Source of the DNA: Porticoccaceae bacterium UBA1989
GTDB lineage: Bacteria; Pseudomonadota; Gammaproteobacteria; Pseudomonadales; Porticoccaceae
Reading direction: 5' to 3'
Assembly: GCA_002335945.1 (NCBI GenBank)
Contig: DDDD01000182.1
Span: forward strand, 21,883 to 54,070
DNA length: 32,188 nucleotides
The notes below the pieces were generated by a model. The model searched no databases and was not told where the DNA came from. It was given only the letters and a program-made list of their open reading frames with translations. The translations under genes and the position numbers were made by a program. This document shows, in pieces, positions 1 to 7,327 of this stretch (its first letter is position 1; each line of letters starts with the position of its first letter).

Positions 1-837
1 ACCAAGCTTATTAATGAAGAAAACGTTAACTATTCTCTGGGTGTGCCCACGGTTTGGTTGGCACTTGTTGGCTACCTCAATGCCACAGGTAAAACAATAG
101 AAACCCTCAAGTCGGTTGTCTGTGGCGGTTCTGCCTGCCCACTGTCCCTAATCCAAGAAATGGAAAGACATGGCGTTATGGTTCATATGGGCTGGGGTAT
201 GACCGAGATGAGTCCACTGGGTTCTTACAATCGACCCATGGATTGGATGAAAGGCAGTACTCAGGAAGAGCAGGACGGTTACCGTGTTCGTGCTGGTCGT
301 ATGGTGTATGGCGTAGAGATGAGAATCGTCGATGAAAATCATAACGAACTCCCCTGGGACGGGCTAGCCTCAGGTTTACTGCTGGTTAAGGGCCCCTGGG
401 TTATCAGCGGCTACTACCGTCTAGATGAGAAACCAGCCCTAGATGCCGATGGCTGGTTTGATACGGGCGACATGGCGTCTATTGATGAGTATGGTTATGT
501 CACCATCACCGATCGCGTGAAAGACGTGATTAAGTCTGGGGGTGAGTGGATTAGCTCCATTGACGTGGAAAATGCTGCCATGGGCCACCCTGATGTTCAG
601 GAAGCTGCGGTGATTGGTGTTTCAGACCCCAAGTGGACCGAGCGCCCACTGCTAATTGTTATTCCTGTTGAGGGAGCCACCCCAAATAAAGATGCCATCT
701 TGGCCTCCCTGGAAGGCAAGATTGCCAAGTGGTGGATTCCAGGTGACTGCGTGTTTGTTGAAGAGATACCTCATACAGCCACAGGCAAAATTAGCAAGAA
801 GGATCTGCGGGATACCTTTAAAGATTACTCCTACTAA
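1..837 (+). CDS. Acyl-CoA synthetase (AMP-binding), C-terminal part, cut by window start
   Basis: The reading frame is open from base 1, so the N-terminus lies outside the window; the GTG at 43 is only an internal valine. The visible 278 residues carry late motifs of the ANL adenylate-forming superfamily: GWGMTEMSP, then GWFDTGDMASIDEYGY (ATP ribose-binding Asp), DRVKDVIKSGGEWIS (hinge) and the C-terminal catalytic lysine in TGKISKKDLR. These enzymes activate a fatty acid with ATP and load it onto coenzyme A in the cytoplasm. The pattern fits the AlkK / medium- and long-chain fatty-acyl-CoA ligase group, which also contains the methylmercaptopropionate-CoA ligase DmdB; the substrate cannot be settled from this fragment. 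No terminator is seen before the next gene 64 bases downstream. Confidence 0.9.
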   Translation, partial: TKLINEENVNYSLGVPTVWLALVGYLNATGKTIETLKSVVCGGSACPLSLIQEMERHGVMVHMGWGMTEMSPLGSYNRPMDWMKGSTQEEQDGYRVRAGRMVYGVEMRIVDENHNELPWDGLASGLLLVKGPWVISGYYRLDEKPALDADGWFDTGDMASIDEYGYVTITDRVKDVIKSGGEWISSIDVENAAMGHPDVQEAAVIGVSDPKWTERPLLIVIPVEGATPNKDAILASLEGKIAKWWIPGDCVFVEEIPHTATGKISKKDLRDTFKDYSY

Positions 838-901
838 CCCAGGTCAACGAAAGCGAGCCCGCGACGTTTTTAAGCTGACACAGAAACAGGAGCAATAGAT
901 T

Positions 902-1195
902 ATGAGACATTGGATTATATTTACAGCGTTGGCCCTAGTGTCAGTTTGGAGTCTAGCGGGCCATCATGGCGGAGGTCACGACAAAGGCGGCATGTTCAAG
1001 CACGCCGATCTCGATAAGAACGGCAGTATTTCCCTAGAGGAACATGAAGCGGCAATACAGAAAATGGCCGACAAAAGGCGCCAGAAATTTAATAAAATGG
1101 ATGCTGATGGCGACGGCGCAGTAACAATGGAAGAGGCTAAAGCCCAACGCAAAGAAAGGCATAGCAAACATATGCACAAAGAGGCGGATGAATAG
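902..1195 (+). CDS. Small secreted EF-hand calcium-binding protein
   Basis: The 97-residue product has a hydrophobic N-terminal segment (about residues 4-19) that looks like a signal peptide. Two canonical 12-residue EF-hand loops follow: residues 36-47 (DLDKNGSISLEE) and 67-78 (DADGDGAVTMEE). Both have Asp/Asn/Ser at the calcium positions and Glu at position 12, so both should bind calcium. The region between signal and first loop (HHGGGH) and the C-terminus (HSKHMHK) are histidine-rich, which might add another metal affinity. An AGGAG ribosome site lies about 10 bases before the ATG and a strong terminator follows, so it ends its own transcript. It resembles the many short EF-hand domain proteins of proteobacteria; its specific role is unknown. 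Confidence 0.85.
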   Translation: MRHWIIFTALALVSVWSLAGHHGGGHDKGGMFKHADLDKNGSISLEEHEAAIQKMADKRRQKFNKMDADGDGAVTMEEAKAQRKERHSKHMHKEADE

Positions 1196-1220
1196 GCCCA
1201 ACACACACAGCCGTAAATTA

Positions 1221-1255
1221 AAAGGCCACTAGCTTCCAGTTAGTGGCCTTTTTTA
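1221..1255 (+). terminator. Rho-independent terminator after the EF-hand gene
   Basis: A perfect 10-bp stem (1222-1231 with 1241-1250, AAGGCCACTA/TAGTGGCCTT) with a 9-base loop is followed by a run of six T (1249-1254). The 5' side is A-rich, so it could also act weakly on the minus strand, although no minus-strand gene faces it. Confidence 0.9.
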
Positions 1256-1270
1256 TGTACCCTTTTTTGA

Positions 1271-1279
1271 TGCTATAAA
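1271..1279 (+). promoter_or_regulatory. Candidate extended -10 promoter for rpe
   Basis: TGCTATAAA reads as an extended -10 element (TG-N-TATAAA) just after the EF-hand terminator and about 70 bases before the rpe start. The -35 match (TTTTAT at 1251-1256, spacing 17) is poor, so this is a position-plus-motif inference. Confidence 0.4.
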
Positions 1280-1348
1280 AAGGGCAAATAATTTGCACCC
1301 ACAATGGAAGTCGCGCATCATTGCGCCTGAACTAATCCATGGTGTTTT

Positions 1349-2020
1349 ATGACTGATTTTCTGATTGCCCCCTCTATACTTGCTGCTAACTTCGCCCGAC
1401 TGGGAGAAGAGGTAGATAACGTGCTCGAAGCGGGTGCCGATATCGTGCATTTCGATGTTATGGATAATCATTACGTTCCCAATCTAACTATCGGGCCCAT
1501 GGTCTGTAAAGCCCTTCGGGATCATGGCGTTACCGCTCCTATCGATGTGCATCTGATGGTGCAGCCAGTCGACGATCTGATTCGTATGTTTGCCGATGCC
1601 GGCGCGACTTATATTACTTTTCATCCAGAGGCCTCAGGTCATATAGACCGCTCGCTACAGTTAGTGCGCGAACTGGGCTGTAAAGCCGGTCTAGTTTTAA
1701 ATCCGGGCACTAGCTTGGAAACGACGCGCTGGGTAATGGATAAAATGGATATGCTGCTGCTGATGTCAGTTAACCCAGGATTTGGCGGTCAGAAGTTTAT
1801 CCCCGCAACGCTCGACAAACTCCGCGAAGCACGCAAACTGATCGATGCCAGCGGTTATGATATACGTCTGGAAGTTGATGGCGGTGTTGGGGTTAATAAT
1901 ATCGGAGAGATAGCCGCCGCCGGAGCAGATACCTTTGTTGCAGGCTCAGCAATTTTTAGTCAGCCAGACTATGCTGAGGTTATCGGTAAGTTACGCACAG
2001 AATTGGCAAACGCAGGCTAG
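1349..2020 (+). CDS. rpe: Ribulose-phosphate 3-epimerase
   Basis: This 223-residue TIM-barrel enzyme interconverts ribulose 5-phosphate and xylulose 5-phosphate in the pentose phosphate pathway. The length is that of the family. The metal-binding and acid/base residues are in place: Ser9 in APSIL, His34 and Asp36 in VHFDVMDNHYVPN, His68 in DVHLMV and Asp177 in LEVDGGV. The phosphate-binding loop VNPGFGGQKF (141-150) is also present. The ATG at 1349 gives the expected N-terminus although no clear Shine-Dalgarno precedes it. In Pseudomonas-type genomes rpe is followed by gph (phosphoglycolate phosphatase) and trpE; here gph is missing and a 198-base regulatory region leads straight to trpE. Confidence 0.97.
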   Translation: MTDFLIAPSILAANFARLGEEVDNVLEAGADIVHFDVMDNHYVPNLTIGPMVCKALRDHGVTAPIDVHLMVQPVDDLIRMFADAGATYITFHPEASGHIDRSLQLVRELGCKAGLVLNPGTSLETTRWVMDKMDMLLLMSVNPGFGGQKFIPATLDKLREARKLIDASGYDIRLEVDGGVGVNNIGEIAAAGADTFVAGSAIFSQPDYAEVIGKLRTELANAG

Positions 2021-2040
2021 AAAACATAAAAGTCTCGCGG

Positions 2041-2069
2041 TTCCTTGTCTGAGCGTTATTGATTATAAT
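2041..2069 (+). promoter_or_regulatory. Promoter of the trp operon
   Basis: A perfect TATAAT (2064-2069) lies 25 bases before the leader peptide start. With 17-bp spacing the -35 hexamer would be TTCCTT (2041-2046), a weak match. Transcription would begin near 2076, giving a short untranslated stretch before the leader ribosome site, as expected for an attenuated amino-acid operon. Confidence 0.7.
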
Positions 2070-2094
2070 AGCGACCGTCAACAGGAGATGGGTT

Positions 2095-2157
2095 GTGAAC
2101 AGTAACAGTTCTATACAGTTTGATTTTAGCTGCCAGTGGTGGCGATGGCGCAACTAG
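2095..2157 (+). CDS. trpL: trp operon leader peptide (attenuator)
   Basis: A 20-residue reading frame starts at GTG 2095 and ends at TAG 2155. AGGAG at 2083-2087 is spaced 7 bases before the start. Its C-terminal part reads Cys-Gln-Trp-Trp-Arg-Trp-Arg-Asn, so three of four consecutive codons (2137-2148) are TGG. Clustered Trp codons directly before a short leader's stop, downstream of a TATAAT box and 62 bases before trpE, are the hallmark of tryptophan attenuation: a ribosome starved of charged tRNA-Trp stalls there and changes the fold of the RNA. It is too short for usual gene callers. The E. coli trpL peptide likewise carries adjacent Trp codons near its end. The coding assignment is strong; expression is inferred. 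Confidence 0.88.
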   Translation: MNSNSSIQFDFSCQWWRWRN

Positions 2158-2198
2158 TGCTACTTGGGCGTTGCGAACGCCTGCATAAATCAAACTGT
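2115..2198 (+). promoter_or_regulatory. trp leader RNA: competing stems around the Trp codons
   Basis: Three pairings can be seen. A 12-bp perfect inverted repeat, ACAGTTTGATTT (2115-2126) with AAATCAAACTGT (2187-2198), encloses the Trp codons. Inside it, CGCAAC (2149-2154) can pair with GTTGCG (2170-2175). GGCGTT (2167-2172) can instead pair with AACGCC (2176-2181). The last two share 2170-2172 and exclude each other, as antiterminator and terminator stems do. No T-run follows the 2167-2181 hairpin, so a classical intrinsic terminator is not evident. The trpE ribosome site (AAGGA, 2207-2211) lies just outside the long stem. Confidence 0.65.
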
Positions 2199-2218
2199 TA
2201 TCGAACAAGGAAACTGCT

Positions 2219-3697
2219 ATGACCCCGGAAAAATTTGCCACATTGGCAAGCCAGAGCTTTAACCGCATTCCCGTTACACGTGAAGTACTGGCCGATCTTG
2301 AAACCCCCCTCAGCGTCTATCTAAAGCTAGCTTACGGACCCAATTCCTACCTGTTCGAATCAGTTCAGGGCGGAGAAAAGTGGGGTCGTTACTCGCTGAT
2401 TGGTCTGCAGACCTCCACCGTATTAAAAGTCTTTGGCAACCGCCTGGAAATAGTTCGTGAGGGCAAACCCATGGTCAATCGCACTACCAGCGACCCATTG
2501 GGGGAAGTTGACCGCTTTCGAAAATTATTCAGCATGCCCGATATCCCTGATCTGCCAAGATTTACCGGCGGTCTTGTAGGCTACTTTGGATACGACACCG
2601 TGCGTTTTGTAGAGTCACGATTAGCGGACAGTGCGCCGGCCGATGTACTGGGTACTCCCGATATATTATTGATGGCCTCCGATGAAGTGGCCGTTTTCGA
2701 TAATTTGTCTGGCACCATTATGTTAGTGGTCCATGTGGACGCCAAAGAAGTGGGCGCATTAGAAAAAGCCGAAGCCAGACTCGATGAGTTAGAGCATAAG
2801 CTCGCCCAGCCAACACCAGAACTGCCGCCCATGAACATGCAGGCCGACGGCATTTCAGAGCAAGACTTTGTGTCTAGCTTTGGCGAACAGGACTTCAAAG
2901 CGGCAGTGAATAAAATTAAAGAATATGTGATCGCTGGCGATGTAATGCAGGTAGTGCCCTCCCAGCGACTGTCAGCCCCCTTTGATGCCTCACCAATTAA
3001 TCTCTACCGCGCATTGCGCCGCCTTAATCCATCGCCCTATATGTACTTCCTAGATCTCGCCGACTTTCATATCGTAGGCTCGTCACCAGAAGTGCTGGCA
3101 CGTTTAGAAGATGGCTTAGTCACGGTGCGACCTATAGCCGGAACCCGCAAGCGCGGAGAAACCCCAGAAGAAGATCAGGCGATGGAAGATGAGATGCTCG
3201 CCGATCCAAAAGAAATTGCCGAGCATCTAATGCTCATCGATTTAGGGCGCAACGATGTTGGCCGTATCAGTAAAACCGGCACCGTTAAATTGACCGAAAA
3301 AATGCGAGTAGAACGTTACTCTCATGTGATGCACATAACATCCAACGTGGTGGGTGAAGTCGTTGATGGCATGGGAGCCCTAGAAGTTCTTAAGGCGACA
3401 TTACCCGCTGGTACATTGAGTGGCGCACCAAAAATTCGCGCCATGGAAATCATCGATGAATTAGAGCCTGTAAAACGCGGTATCTATGGCGGGGCGGTTG
3501 GTTACATTGGCTGGAATGGAACCATGGATACAGCCATTGCTATTCGCACCGCAGTGATCAAAGACGGCATGCTCCACGTACAGGCTGGTGCAGGTGTGGT
3601 CGCCGATTCGGTACCCGAGTTAGAGTGGAAAGAAACCAACAATAAAGCCCGTGCCTTAATGCGTGCAGCGGCAATGGTATGCGGAGTGTCAAAATGA
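2219..3697 (+). CDS. trpE: Anthranilate synthase component I
   Basis: TrpE converts chorismate to anthranilate, the first committed step of tryptophan synthesis, using ammonia from TrpG. The 492-residue length is typical. The N-terminal region holds the tryptophan feedback site (FES at 46-48, matching the LLES element of the family). The C-terminal chorismate-binding domain shows SSPEVLARL, RPIAGTRKRGETPEED, the DLGRNDVGRIS motif and PAGTLSGAPKIRAMEIIDE. AAGGA precedes the ATG by 7 bases. The stop codon overlaps the trpG start (ATGA), indicating translational coupling. Expression is probably governed by the leader peptide upstream and activity by feedback inhibition. Confidence 0.98.
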   Translation: MTPEKFATLASQSFNRIPVTREVLADLETPLSVYLKLAYGPNSYLFESVQGGEKWGRYSLIGLQTSTVLKVFGNRLEIVREGKPMVNRTTSDPLGEVDRFRKLFSMPDIPDLPRFTGGLVGYFGYDTVRFVESRLADSAPADVLGTPDILLMASDEVAVFDNLSGTIMLVVHVDAKEVGALEKAEARLDELEHKLAQPTPELPPMNMQADGISEQDFVSSFGEQDFKAAVNKIKEYVIAGDVMQVVPSQRLSAPFDASPINLYRALRRLNPSPYMYFLDLADFHIVGSSPEVLARLEDGLVTVRPIAGTRKRGETPEEDQAMEDEMLADPKEIAEHLMLIDLGRNDVGRISKTGTVKLTEKMRVERYSHVMHITSNVVGEVVDGMGALEVLKATLPAGTLSGAPKIRAMEIIDELEPVKRGIYGGAVGYIGWNGTMDTAIAIRTAVIKDGMLHVQAGAGVVADSVPELEWKETNNKARALMRAAAMVCGVSK

Positions 3698-4275
3698 TAC
3701 TAATGATCGATAACTACGACTCATTTACCTACAATATTGTCCAGTATCTGGCCGAGTTAAAAGCCGATGTAAACGTTTGTCGTAACGATGAAATTACTAT
3801 TGCCGATATAGAAAAAATGGCCCCAGAAAAAATTGTAATTTCCCCAGGCCCCTGTACACCCAATGAAGCTGGGGTGTCAGTCGATGTTATAAAAACCTTT
3901 AAGGGTAGAATTCCCATTCTTGGTATCTGTCTTGGTCACCAGAGTATCGGCCAAGCCTTCGGCGGAAAAATCGTGCGCGCCAAACAGGTGATGCATGGCA
4001 AAACCTCGATGATGCACCATAACAATACGGGTGTTTTTAAAGATCTGAGTAATCCGTTTGAAGCCACTCGCTATCACTCCTTAGTCATTGAGCAGGCAAC
4101 GCTTCCAGACTGTTTGGACATCACGGCCTGGACTGAAAATGAAGACGGCAGCCTCGACGAAATTATGGGCATTCGACATAAAGAGTTAGCAATAGAGGGT
4201 GTTCAATTCCACCCCGAGTCAATACTCACTCAGCATGGTCACGATCTGTTAGATAATTTTCTCCAAGGAAAATAG
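3694..4275 (+). CDS. trpG: Anthranilate synthase glutamine amidotransferase component
   Basis: TrpG hydrolyses glutamine and passes ammonia to TrpE; the same subunit may also serve p-aminobenzoate synthesis (PabA), since no second copy is visible here. The 193-residue class I amidotransferase has the catalytic triad: Cys79 in GICLGHQ, His173 and Glu175 in FHPES. MIDNYDSFTYN at the N-terminus is typical. The start is taken as ATG 3694, overlapping the trpE stop by four bases with GGAG at 3683-3686. The in-frame alternative at 3679 would only add five residues inside trpE. It is adjacent to trpE, unlike in P. aeruginosa PAO1, where the two loci are separated. Confidence 0.97.
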   Translation: MILMIDNYDSFTYNIVQYLAELKADVNVCRNDEITIADIEKMAPEKIVISPGPCTPNEAGVSVDVIKTFKGRIPILGICLGHQSIGQAFGGKIVRAKQVMHGKTSMMHHNNTGVFKDLSNPFEATRYHSLVIEQATLPDCLDITAWTENEDGSLDEIMGIRHKELAIEGVQFHPESILTQHGHDLLDNFLQGK

Positions 4276-4313
4276 CAGGTACTTAAATAGCGAGTGCTAA
4301 AAAGGAACAGTCG

Positions 4314-5351
4314 GTGGATATTAAGCAAGCATTAGAAACAGTGGTAAATGGTAAACATCTAAGTCGCTCAGAAATGCGTGACGTGATGCGTCAAATAATG
4401 ACCGGCAATGCCAGCGAAGCGCAAATAGGCGGTTTCCTAATTGCACTGCGGATGAAAGGTGAAAACATCGACGAAATCACCGGTGCAGTAGAAGTCATGC
4501 GCGAACTGGTAACCGGAGTCAAAGTTTCCGGTGAAGGCCTTGTAGACATTGTTGGCACAGGCGGTGACGAATCCAATTTGTTTAATGTCTCCACTGCAGC
4601 CACCTTTGTTGTCGCCGCAGCCGGTGGTCAGGTGGCTAAACACGGCAATCGTTCCGTTAGCAGCAACAGTGGTGCAGCTGATTTATTAGAAGCCGCTGGA
4701 GTGAATTTAAATTTAACACCACATCAGGTGGCGCTCTGTGTAGAAGAACTAGGCGTGGGCTTCATGTTTGCGCCAGCTCACCACAGCGCCATGAAGCATG
4801 CCATCGGCCCAAGACGAGAGTTAGGCCTACGGACAATCTTTAATATCCTAGGACCTATGACAAACCCTGCTGGCGTCACGAGGCAGCTTATCGGCGTCTA
4901 TGATCAGGCACTGTGTAAACCTATGGCTGAAGTGCTTGGCAGACTGGGCGCCGAGCATATTATGGTCGTCCACTCCGCTGATGGGCTTGACGAAATTAGC
5001 ATAGCGGCAGAGACCCATGTCGCCGAATTTAAAGATAATGCTGTCACCGAATATACTATTAAGCCGGAAGATTTTTTAGCAGAGCGCCAGAGTCTCGACG
5101 GATTAGCAGTGGAAAATGCCAAACAATCACTGGCGCTAATTATTGATGCCCTAGGAAAACGTGCAGGGGCCAATGCCAGTAAAGCCGCTGACCTAATTGC
5201 GCTCAATGCTGGAGCCGCACTCTACGTGGCTGGCTGTGCCAATGATATAAAAGAGGGCGTGGCCATGGCGCAGGACGCTATAGCCGCCGGTTTAGCCCGC
5301 GCCAAAATTACTGATTTAACAACCTTTACCCAGGTTCAGCAAGACGCCTAA
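4314..5351 (+). CDS. trpD: Anthranilate phosphoribosyltransferase
   Basis: TrpD transfers the phosphoribosyl group of PRPP to anthranilate, the second step of tryptophan synthesis. The 345-residue protein shows the PRPP-binding GTGGD (81-85), NVSTAATFVVAAAGG, and the KHGNRSVSSNSG anthranilate/PRPP loop (109-120), followed by AHHSAMKH and GPRRELGLRTIFNILGPMTNP. The start is GTG at 4314 with AAAGGAA at 4301-4307. It lies 38 bases after trpG and 21 before trpC, in one transcription unit. It is a separate enzyme, not fused to TrpG as in enteric bacteria. Confidence 0.97.
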   Translation: MDIKQALETVVNGKHLSRSEMRDVMRQIMTGNASEAQIGGFLIALRMKGENIDEITGAVEVMRELVTGVKVSGEGLVDIVGTGGDESNLFNVSTAATFVVAAAGGQVAKHGNRSVSSNSGAADLLEAAGVNLNLTPHQVALCVEELGVGFMFAPAHHSAMKHAIGPRRELGLRTIFNILGPMTNPAGVTRQLIGVYDQALCKPMAEVLGRLGAEHIMVVHSADGLDEISIAAETHVAEFKDNAVTEYTIKPEDFLAERQSLDGLAVENAKQSLALIIDALGKRAGANASKAADLIALNAGAALYVAGCANDIKEGVAMAQDAIAAGLARAKITDLTTFTQVQQDA

Positions 5352-5372
5352 GAAAAATAGAAGAGAGTCAAG

Positions 5373-6176
5373 ATGAGTTCAGATACCCCGACAATACTAA
5401 AAAATATTCTTGCCCGTAAGCAGGAAGAAATTGCCGAGCGTAGCGCACTGGTATCAATCCCCCAGCTAATAGAAAAAGCGGCTTCCGCGTCTGCGCCTCG
5501 TGGTTTTGCCAAGGCTATGTCAGATAAAATTGCGCGGGGCGAATCTGCGGTTATCGCAGAAATTAAAAAAGCGTCACCGAGCAAAGGTGTGATTCGAGAA
5601 AACTTCGATCCAGCGGCCATTGCTATAAGTTATGAACAGGGTGGTGCAGCCTGCCTGTCAGTATTAACCGACGTCGACTTCTTTCAGGGCGCCGATGAAT
5701 ATTTAAAGTTGGCGCGCAATGCCAGTAGCTTACCCGTCATTAGGAAAGATTTTATTGTCGATGAATACCAAATCTATGAAGCCCGAGCTATGGGTGCAGA
5801 TTGTATTTTACTTATTGTCTCTGCCCTAAACAAAGAGCAACTTATCCAGCTGCATGAAGTTGCTCTGTCGCTGGGAATGGATGTGCTGATTGAAGTACAT
5901 GACGAAGCTGAATTAGATATAGCGCTAATGTTTGATAATCCAATGGTCGGCATTAATAACCGCAATCTACACACATTTGAAGTGTCGCTAGAAAATACTT
6001 ATAAGCTGCTGAATAAAATCCCCGCTCATAAAATTGTTATCACCGAAAGCGGAATTCATGGGCGAGAAGATGTTGCCGCTATGCGAGAGCACAACGTTCA
6101 TGCATTTTTAGTGGGAGAGGCGTTTATGCGCCATGACGAGCCGGGCGAGAAACTCAGCCAGATGTTTAGTGAATAA
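5373..6176 (+). CDS. trpC: Indole-3-glycerol phosphate synthase
   Basis: TrpC closes the indole ring of CdRP to give indole-3-glycerol phosphate. The 267-residue TIM barrel carries the family signature AEIKKASPSKG (catalytic Lys), then VIRKDFIVDEYQIYEARA (second catalytic Lys), VGINNRNLHTFEV and the phosphate-binding ESGIHGREDV. It is monofunctional: there is no fused TrpF domain, and trpF, trpB and trpA are not in this window. An AGAGAG-like ribosome site precedes the ATG. It is the last gene of the operon; I see no clear terminator in the 27 bases before the converging DUF2164 gene. Confidence 0.97.
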   Translation: MSSDTPTILKNILARKQEEIAERSALVSIPQLIEKAASASAPRGFAKAMSDKIARGESAVIAEIKKASPSKGVIRENFDPAAIAISYEQGGAACLSVLTDVDFFQGADEYLKLARNASSLPVIRKDFIVDEYQIYEARAMGADCILLIVSALNKEQLIQLHEVALSLGMDVLIEVHDEAELDIALMFDNPMVGINNRNLHTFEVSLENTYKLLNKIPAHKIVITESGIHGREDVAAMREHNVHAFLVGEAFMRHDEPGEKLSQMFSE

Positions 6177-6203
6177 CCCGTTTAATGAATTAATCAGAGT
6201 AGC

Positions 6204-6458
6204 CTATCGACTAAATGGGATTGGTTTTTCCAAAGCATAAATAGCGTCGGCGATATGTTCGGCTTTCTCATGCAAAACAGCCTGGGCATCCAATAGTCCT
6301 CGATTGTAATAAAAGCTGCCCACGTCGTCCGAAAAGAAGTCGAGTAGAAACTCAGCATCAAATTGACCCAAAGTTTGGTTAAGCTCATTATTAAAATACT
6401 GCTGCATTTTTTGAACGATCCGCTCTTTCTCTTCTTTCTTGAATACAATCTTTGTCAT
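6204..6458 (-). CDS. DUF2164 family protein
   Basis: This 84-residue soluble protein matches the DUF2164 pattern I know: a charged N-terminal helix, then GQFDAEFLLDFFSDDVG and YYNRGLLDAQAVLHEK. Function is unknown. It is the third gene of a likely crp-DUF1272-DUF2164 unit, 20 bases after the DUF1272 gene, and it converges on trpC. The ATG at 6458 gives the conserved start although the ribosome site is weak. Confidence 0.8.
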   Translation of the reverse strand: MTKIVFKKEEKERIVQKMQQYFNNELNQTLGQFDAEFLLDFFSDDVGSFYYNRGLLDAQAVLHEKAEHIADAIYALEKPIPFSR

Positions 6459-6478
6459 GACAATCTACGCAGGGTTTT

Positions 6479-6664
6479 TCATTGATTGTTTAGCCTAGCT
6501 GGCCGCTGTTGTAAGTCTCCATTACAGTTTGGGCAAATACCCTTAAGATCGTCATGGTTACAGCGAACGCAGAAAGTACATTCGAATGAGCAGATCACCG
6601 CCTTATTGGAATCAGGGGCCAATAAGGCGTCGCAGCGTTCGCAGTGTGATTTAAGTTCGAGCAT
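6479..6664 (-). CDS. DUF1272 zinc-ribbon-like small protein
   Basis: The 61-residue product is dominated by cysteine pairs: C8/C11, C25/C29, C32/C35 and C44/C47, with the central FECTFCVRC typical of DUF1272. The arrangement suggests two bound zinc ions in a compact ribbon. Function is unknown. It starts 14 bases after the crp stop codon and precedes the DUF2164 gene by 20 bases, so it is probably co-transcribed with crp. Confidence 0.82.
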   Translation of the reverse strand: MLELKSHCERCDALLAPDSNKAVICSFECTFCVRCNHDDLKGICPNCNGDLQQRPARLNNQ

Positions 6665-6678
6665 TGGTATGAGGCACC

Positions 6679-7314
6679 TTAGCGAGTTCCAAACACCACC
6701 ATGGTTTTACCGGTTACAGAAACCAGCTCACGTTCTTCCAGATCTTTAAGCACGCGACCGACCATCTCTCGAGAGCAGCCAACAATTCGGCCTATTTCCT
6801 GACGGGTGATCTTAATTTGCATGCCATCTGGATGGGTCATGGCATCGGGTTCTTTGCATAAATCTAACAGGGTGCGCGCAACACGGCCGGTGACATCCAG
6901 AAATGCCAAGTCACTCACCTTGCGGGTGGTGTCTCGCAGCCGCTGGGCTATTTGTTTACTGATCGCGAATAAGAATTCTGGGTGTTGATGACCTAACTCG
7001 ACAAACTTGGCGTAGCTGATTTCACCCACTTCGCATTCTGTTTTGGTGCGAATCCAGGCACTTCGGTGTTCCTGATCGAAAAGACCCATTTCTCCGACGA
7101 AATCCCCTGGATTTAGGTAGGCGAGAATCATCTCTTTGCCGTCGCTATCGTCTTCGATAACGACCGTGACAGATCCTTTAATGATGTAATACAGCGTATC
7201 ACCCTGATCTCCCGCATAGATAATGGTGCTTTTAGCGGGATATCGACGACGGTGACAATGGGATAAAAATTCTTCTACATTGTCTATGTGTGGGGTAAGA
7301 GGTGCAGGCGCCAA
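6679..7314 (-). CDS. crp: cAMP receptor protein (Crp/Vfr)
   Basis: This 211-residue protein is close to E. coli Crp and Pseudomonas Vfr over its whole length. The cyclic-nucleotide pocket reads GEMGLFDQEHRSAW (74-87) with the phosphate-contacting Arg-Ser. Thr129-Thr130 replace the Thr127-Ser128 pair that contacts cAMP in E. coli. The DNA-recognition helix is ITRQEIGRIVGCSREMVGR (169-187), with the Arg-Glu and Arg base contacts kept, so it should recognise TGTGA-type sites. The start is TTG at 7314: there is no upstream ATG or GTG and AAGGAG sits seven bases before it. It is divergent from the OsmC gene, as crp and the OsmC-family gene yhfA are in E. coli. Confidence 0.96.
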   Translation of the reverse strand: MAPAPLTPHIDNVEEFLSHCHRRRYPAKSTIIYAGDQGDTLYYIIKGSVTVVIEDDSDGKEMILAYLNPGDFVGEMGLFDQEHRSAWIRTKTECEVGEISYAKFVELGHQHPEFLFAISKQIAQRLRDTTRKVSDLAFLDVTGRVARTLLDLCKEPDAMTHPDGMQIKITRQEIGRIVGCSREMVGRVLKDLEERELVSVTGKTMVVFGTR

Positions 7315-7321
7315 TGTGTTT

Positions 7322-7327
7322 CTCCTT
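7322..7327 (-). promoter_or_regulatory. Ribosome binding site that fixes the TTG start of crp
   Basis: On the minus strand AAGGAG is followed by seven bases and then TTG GCG. This ideal spacing supports TTG 7314 as the real start of crp; the weak start codon may limit Crp output. Confidence 0.75.

Noticed and set aside
2149..2165. TrpR-like operator (ACTAGT core near 2153-2158)
   Set aside because: Only the central hexamer matches, the site is downstream of the predicted transcript start and inside the leader, and Pseudomonas-type relatives generally regulate trp without TrpR.
3679..3693. Upstream start of trpG at 3679
   Set aside because: The family N-terminus begins at MILMIDNYDSF, and the ATGA overlap with trpE at 3694 has a proper ribosome site.
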